From: Streptomyces formicae
GTDB lineage: Bacteria > Actinomycetota > Actinomycetes > Streptomycetales > Streptomycetaceae
Assembly (NCBI RefSeq): GCF_022647665.1
Contig: NZ_CP071872.1
Coordinates: forward strand, 2,604,001-2,668,000
Direction: 5' to 3'
Length of the DNA: 64,000 nucleotides
Position 1 is the stretch's first letter, and each line of letters opens with the position of its first letter. Shown one piece after another: positions 62,468-64,000 of the stretch. The notes below the pieces were generated by a model. It saw nothing but the letters and a program-made list of their open reading frames with translations, had not been told where the DNA came from and ran no database searches. The position numbers were made by a program, and so were the translations under genes.

Positions 62468-62766
62468 CGGCGGTGGCCTTTCTCCAGGGGCTGCCAGGGG
62501 GTGGATATCACCGTTGAAGCGAAGGGCTCGCAGTCGATCGTCCCCGCGCGCTCCCCAGCACCGTCGATTCTTTCCAGATGCTCCCCAAGGGGGCCCTGTT
62601 TTGGATACAGGCGAGATGGAGTAGGCGGTCGTTCCGACGAGTCGGCGTGCGCGCGCTGAGTGACTGCAGCGGGCGAGCCACAGGGAATGTGCTCACCAGC
62701 GGGTTCCTCGGGGCGGCCACGCGCGCGTTGGTGAGGAGTCCAGCGAAGCGGTCCGGTGGTGGGTGA
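62468..62766. other. Intergenic region between the exporter and the regulator
   Basis: No gene is supported here. CTCCCCAAGGGGGCCC near 62580 is a short dyad. The exporter promoter should lie in this region (minus strand), but I cannot identify clear elements. Confidence 0.4.
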
Positions 62767-63909
62767 TCACGAATTTCCTGCCGCGCCGCACGAAGCCCTG
62801 ACGTGCAGCCTCGGTACGAGGTCCACGTGGCGGCGCGATGCAGCCAAGTGTCCGGCGTGGGCGCCGCCTGCCCGCTCGCGTACCCGGCTGAGCAGCAGCT
62901 GGACCGCAACCTGCCCCACCTCGTACTTGGGCGGTGCAACGGCCGTCAGCGGGAGGTCCGACAAGGCGCCGACGTCGTCCCCGTAAGCCACCAGAGCGAG
63001 GTCTTCCGGGACTCGGACGCCCTTGTTGCGCAGCATTTGGAGGAGCACCATCGCGTCGAAGTCGCTGAGTACGAGGGCGGCAGTCACCAGCCCGCGTGAC
63101 ACCGCGTCGGCGAGGTGGTCCGCGGCCGTATCCAGCTGCTGGTGGTCGAGGTGCCCTGCGTACAGTTCGGTCAGCTCCGTCGGTGGTTCGGTGATACCGA
63201 GCGAACCCAGTGCGGCCCGGTAGCCGGTCGCCAACCGGGCGGCCGTCGGGCTCACACCCGTGACCAGCGCGATCGCTGTGTGACCGAGTCCGAACAGATG
63301 GCGCACCGCCAGCCCCGCACCACTCTCGTGGTCCGAGCAGACACGGTCCAGCTCGGCGGCCTCCGTCCCCGCCTGTCCCCGGCGCTCGACCAGTACGGCG
63401 GGCACATCGCCTCCGAGCTCCGCAGTGTCGAGGGTGCTCCCCGGTGCATCCCAACTGGGCGTGAGGAGCAGTCCGTTCGCACCCAGCTTCCGCATCCGCT
63501 CGGTCTCGGCGACGTCCAGGTCGCGGCGGTATCCGGAGAACGCGAGGACAAGGCGGGCACCCACTTCAGCCGCGGTCTCCTGCGCGCCGCGGACGATCTC
63601 CGCGAAGTAGTGGGTCTGCGGTACGACCATGCCGAGGAGCAGGCCCGTGCTGACGCGGCGCGCCGACGCAGGCCCGGGCACCGCCGACTGCTGCGGAACG
63701 GCGGCAGCCGGCTCGGCCGGGGCGCCCGGCCAGGAGACTGCACCGCGCACCCGGTGCACCCTGCCGCGAGAGGCGAGCGTCTCCACGTCGCGCCGGGCAG
63801 TCACGGTGGAGACTCCCAGGCGCTCTGCGAGCTCGGTCACGCGCAATGACCCGCAGGCGCGCACGAGTTCGAGGATGCGCTCGTGGCGCTCATCCACTGT
63901 GTACCGCAT
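62767..63909 (-). CDS. DeoR-type HTH fused to a LacI-type sugar-sensor domain
   Basis: This 380-residue regulator starts MRYTVDERHERILELVRACG and has a DeoR helix-turn-helix (about 6-57: VTELAERLGVSTVTARRDVE, TLASRGRVHRVRGAV). It is joined by a Pro/Ala linker to a periplasmic-binding-like effector domain (VSTGLLLGMVVPQTHYFAEI; GHTAIALVTGVSPTAARLAT; LALVAYGDDVGALSDLPLTA). This hybrid is common in Streptomyces and normally senses a sugar or related metabolite. GGAG lies before ATG 63909. Its target is unknown; the exporter gene downstream is a candidate. Confidence 0.85.
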   Translation of the reverse strand: MRYTVDERHERILELVRACGSLRVTELAERLGVSTVTARRDVETLASRGRVHRVRGAVSWPGAPAEPAAAVPQQSAVPGPASARRVSTGLLLGMVVPQTHYFAEIVRGAQETAAEVGARLVLAFSGYRRDLDVAETERMRKLGANGLLLTPSWDAPGSTLDTAELGGDVPAVLVERRGQAGTEAAELDRVCSDHESGAGLAVRHLFGLGHTAIALVTGVSPTAARLATGYRAALGSLGITEPPTELTELYAGHLDHQQLDTAADHLADAVSRGLVTAALVLSDFDAMVLLQMLRNKGVRVPEDLALVAYGDDVGALSDLPLTAVAPPKYEVGQVAVQLLLSRVRERAGGAHAGHLAASRRHVDLVPRLHVRASCGAAGNS

Positions 63910-64000
63910 ACCACGCTCCGACGTCACTGTGACCGATGGGGTGGCCCGCCGGCCGGACGCACCGTGCAGCGCAAGCGTACTTCGGCGAGGCACGAGTCTC

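Noticed and set aside
62578..62766. 62-codon plus-strand frame between exporter and regulator
   Set aside because: It lacks a ribosome site and third-position bias, and lies where the exporter promoter is expected.

Overview
The window looks like Streptomyces or a close relative. GC is very high with strong third-position bias, GTG starts are frequent, and the mycelial-type gene families fit (twin-arginine-exported xylan enzymes, a bxl-type xylobiose importer, kdpFABC with an actinobacterial kdpF, a DivIVA-like protein). No rRNA, tRNA, CRISPR array, integrase or transposase was recognised. All identifications come from reading sequence and protein motifs; no database search was possible.

Layout. 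0.3-3.7 kb: a two-gene ABC importer (fused double permease, then an ATPase with an extra C-terminal domain), followed by a decayed ArsR-type regulator. 4.1-9.7 kb: a potassium block with a 27-residue membrane peptide overlapping kdpF, then kdpA, kdpB, kdpC, a strong hairpin and kdpE. No kdpD lies between kdpC and kdpE. 9.8-10.3 kb: a small membrane protein.

10.5-33.5 kb is a xylan-use region. It holds a GH115 glucuronidase-GH10 xylanase operon, divergent xylB/xylA, the ROK repressor xylR, and a bxlR-bxlE-bxlF-bxlG-bxlA locus (LacI-type repressor, xylobiose-type importer, GH3 beta-xylosidase). The GH115-GH10 operon and bxlE share the operator core CGAAANAGTTTCG, so one repressor may control extracellular hydrolysis, uptake and intracellular cleavage. 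Set inside this region at 15.2-19.0 kb is an unrelated block: an APH-family kinase, an XRE regulator with a long helical C-terminal part, four overlapping mini-genes (three with cysteine-rich metal-binding patterns), and a divergent 17-residue peptide gene with its own ribosome site and hairpin terminator.

33.6-36.8 kb: Lrp/AsnC regulator, asparaginase and aspartase, which together would convert asparagine to fumarate and ammonia. 36.9-39.3 kb: a TetR regulator with an AidB-like acyl-CoA dehydrogenase. 39.4-44.1 kb: Gfo/Idh/MocA oxidoreductase, heparinase II/III-like protein and SGNH hydrolase, consistent with carbohydrate catabolism. 44.3-49.0 kb: a small membrane protein, a 1.2-kaa CHAT-type protease and an overlapping 221-residue partner, which I regard as a candidate undescribed system. 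49.1-51.5 kb: arsenic block (arsC, arsR, aquaporin, ArsI/CadI-like protein) without a visible arsenite pump.

51.5-57 kb mixes a secreted peptidoglycan-binding protein, a DivIVA-like coiled coil, a ZIP-type transporter and an AlkD-like protein with three gene remnants. 57.1-63.9 kb: a carrier protein fused to the membrane/left-handed-helix domain of the epsilon-poly-lysine synthetase type but without an adenylation domain, then an SDR oxidoreductase, an ABC exporter-type protein and a DeoR/LacI hybrid regulator.
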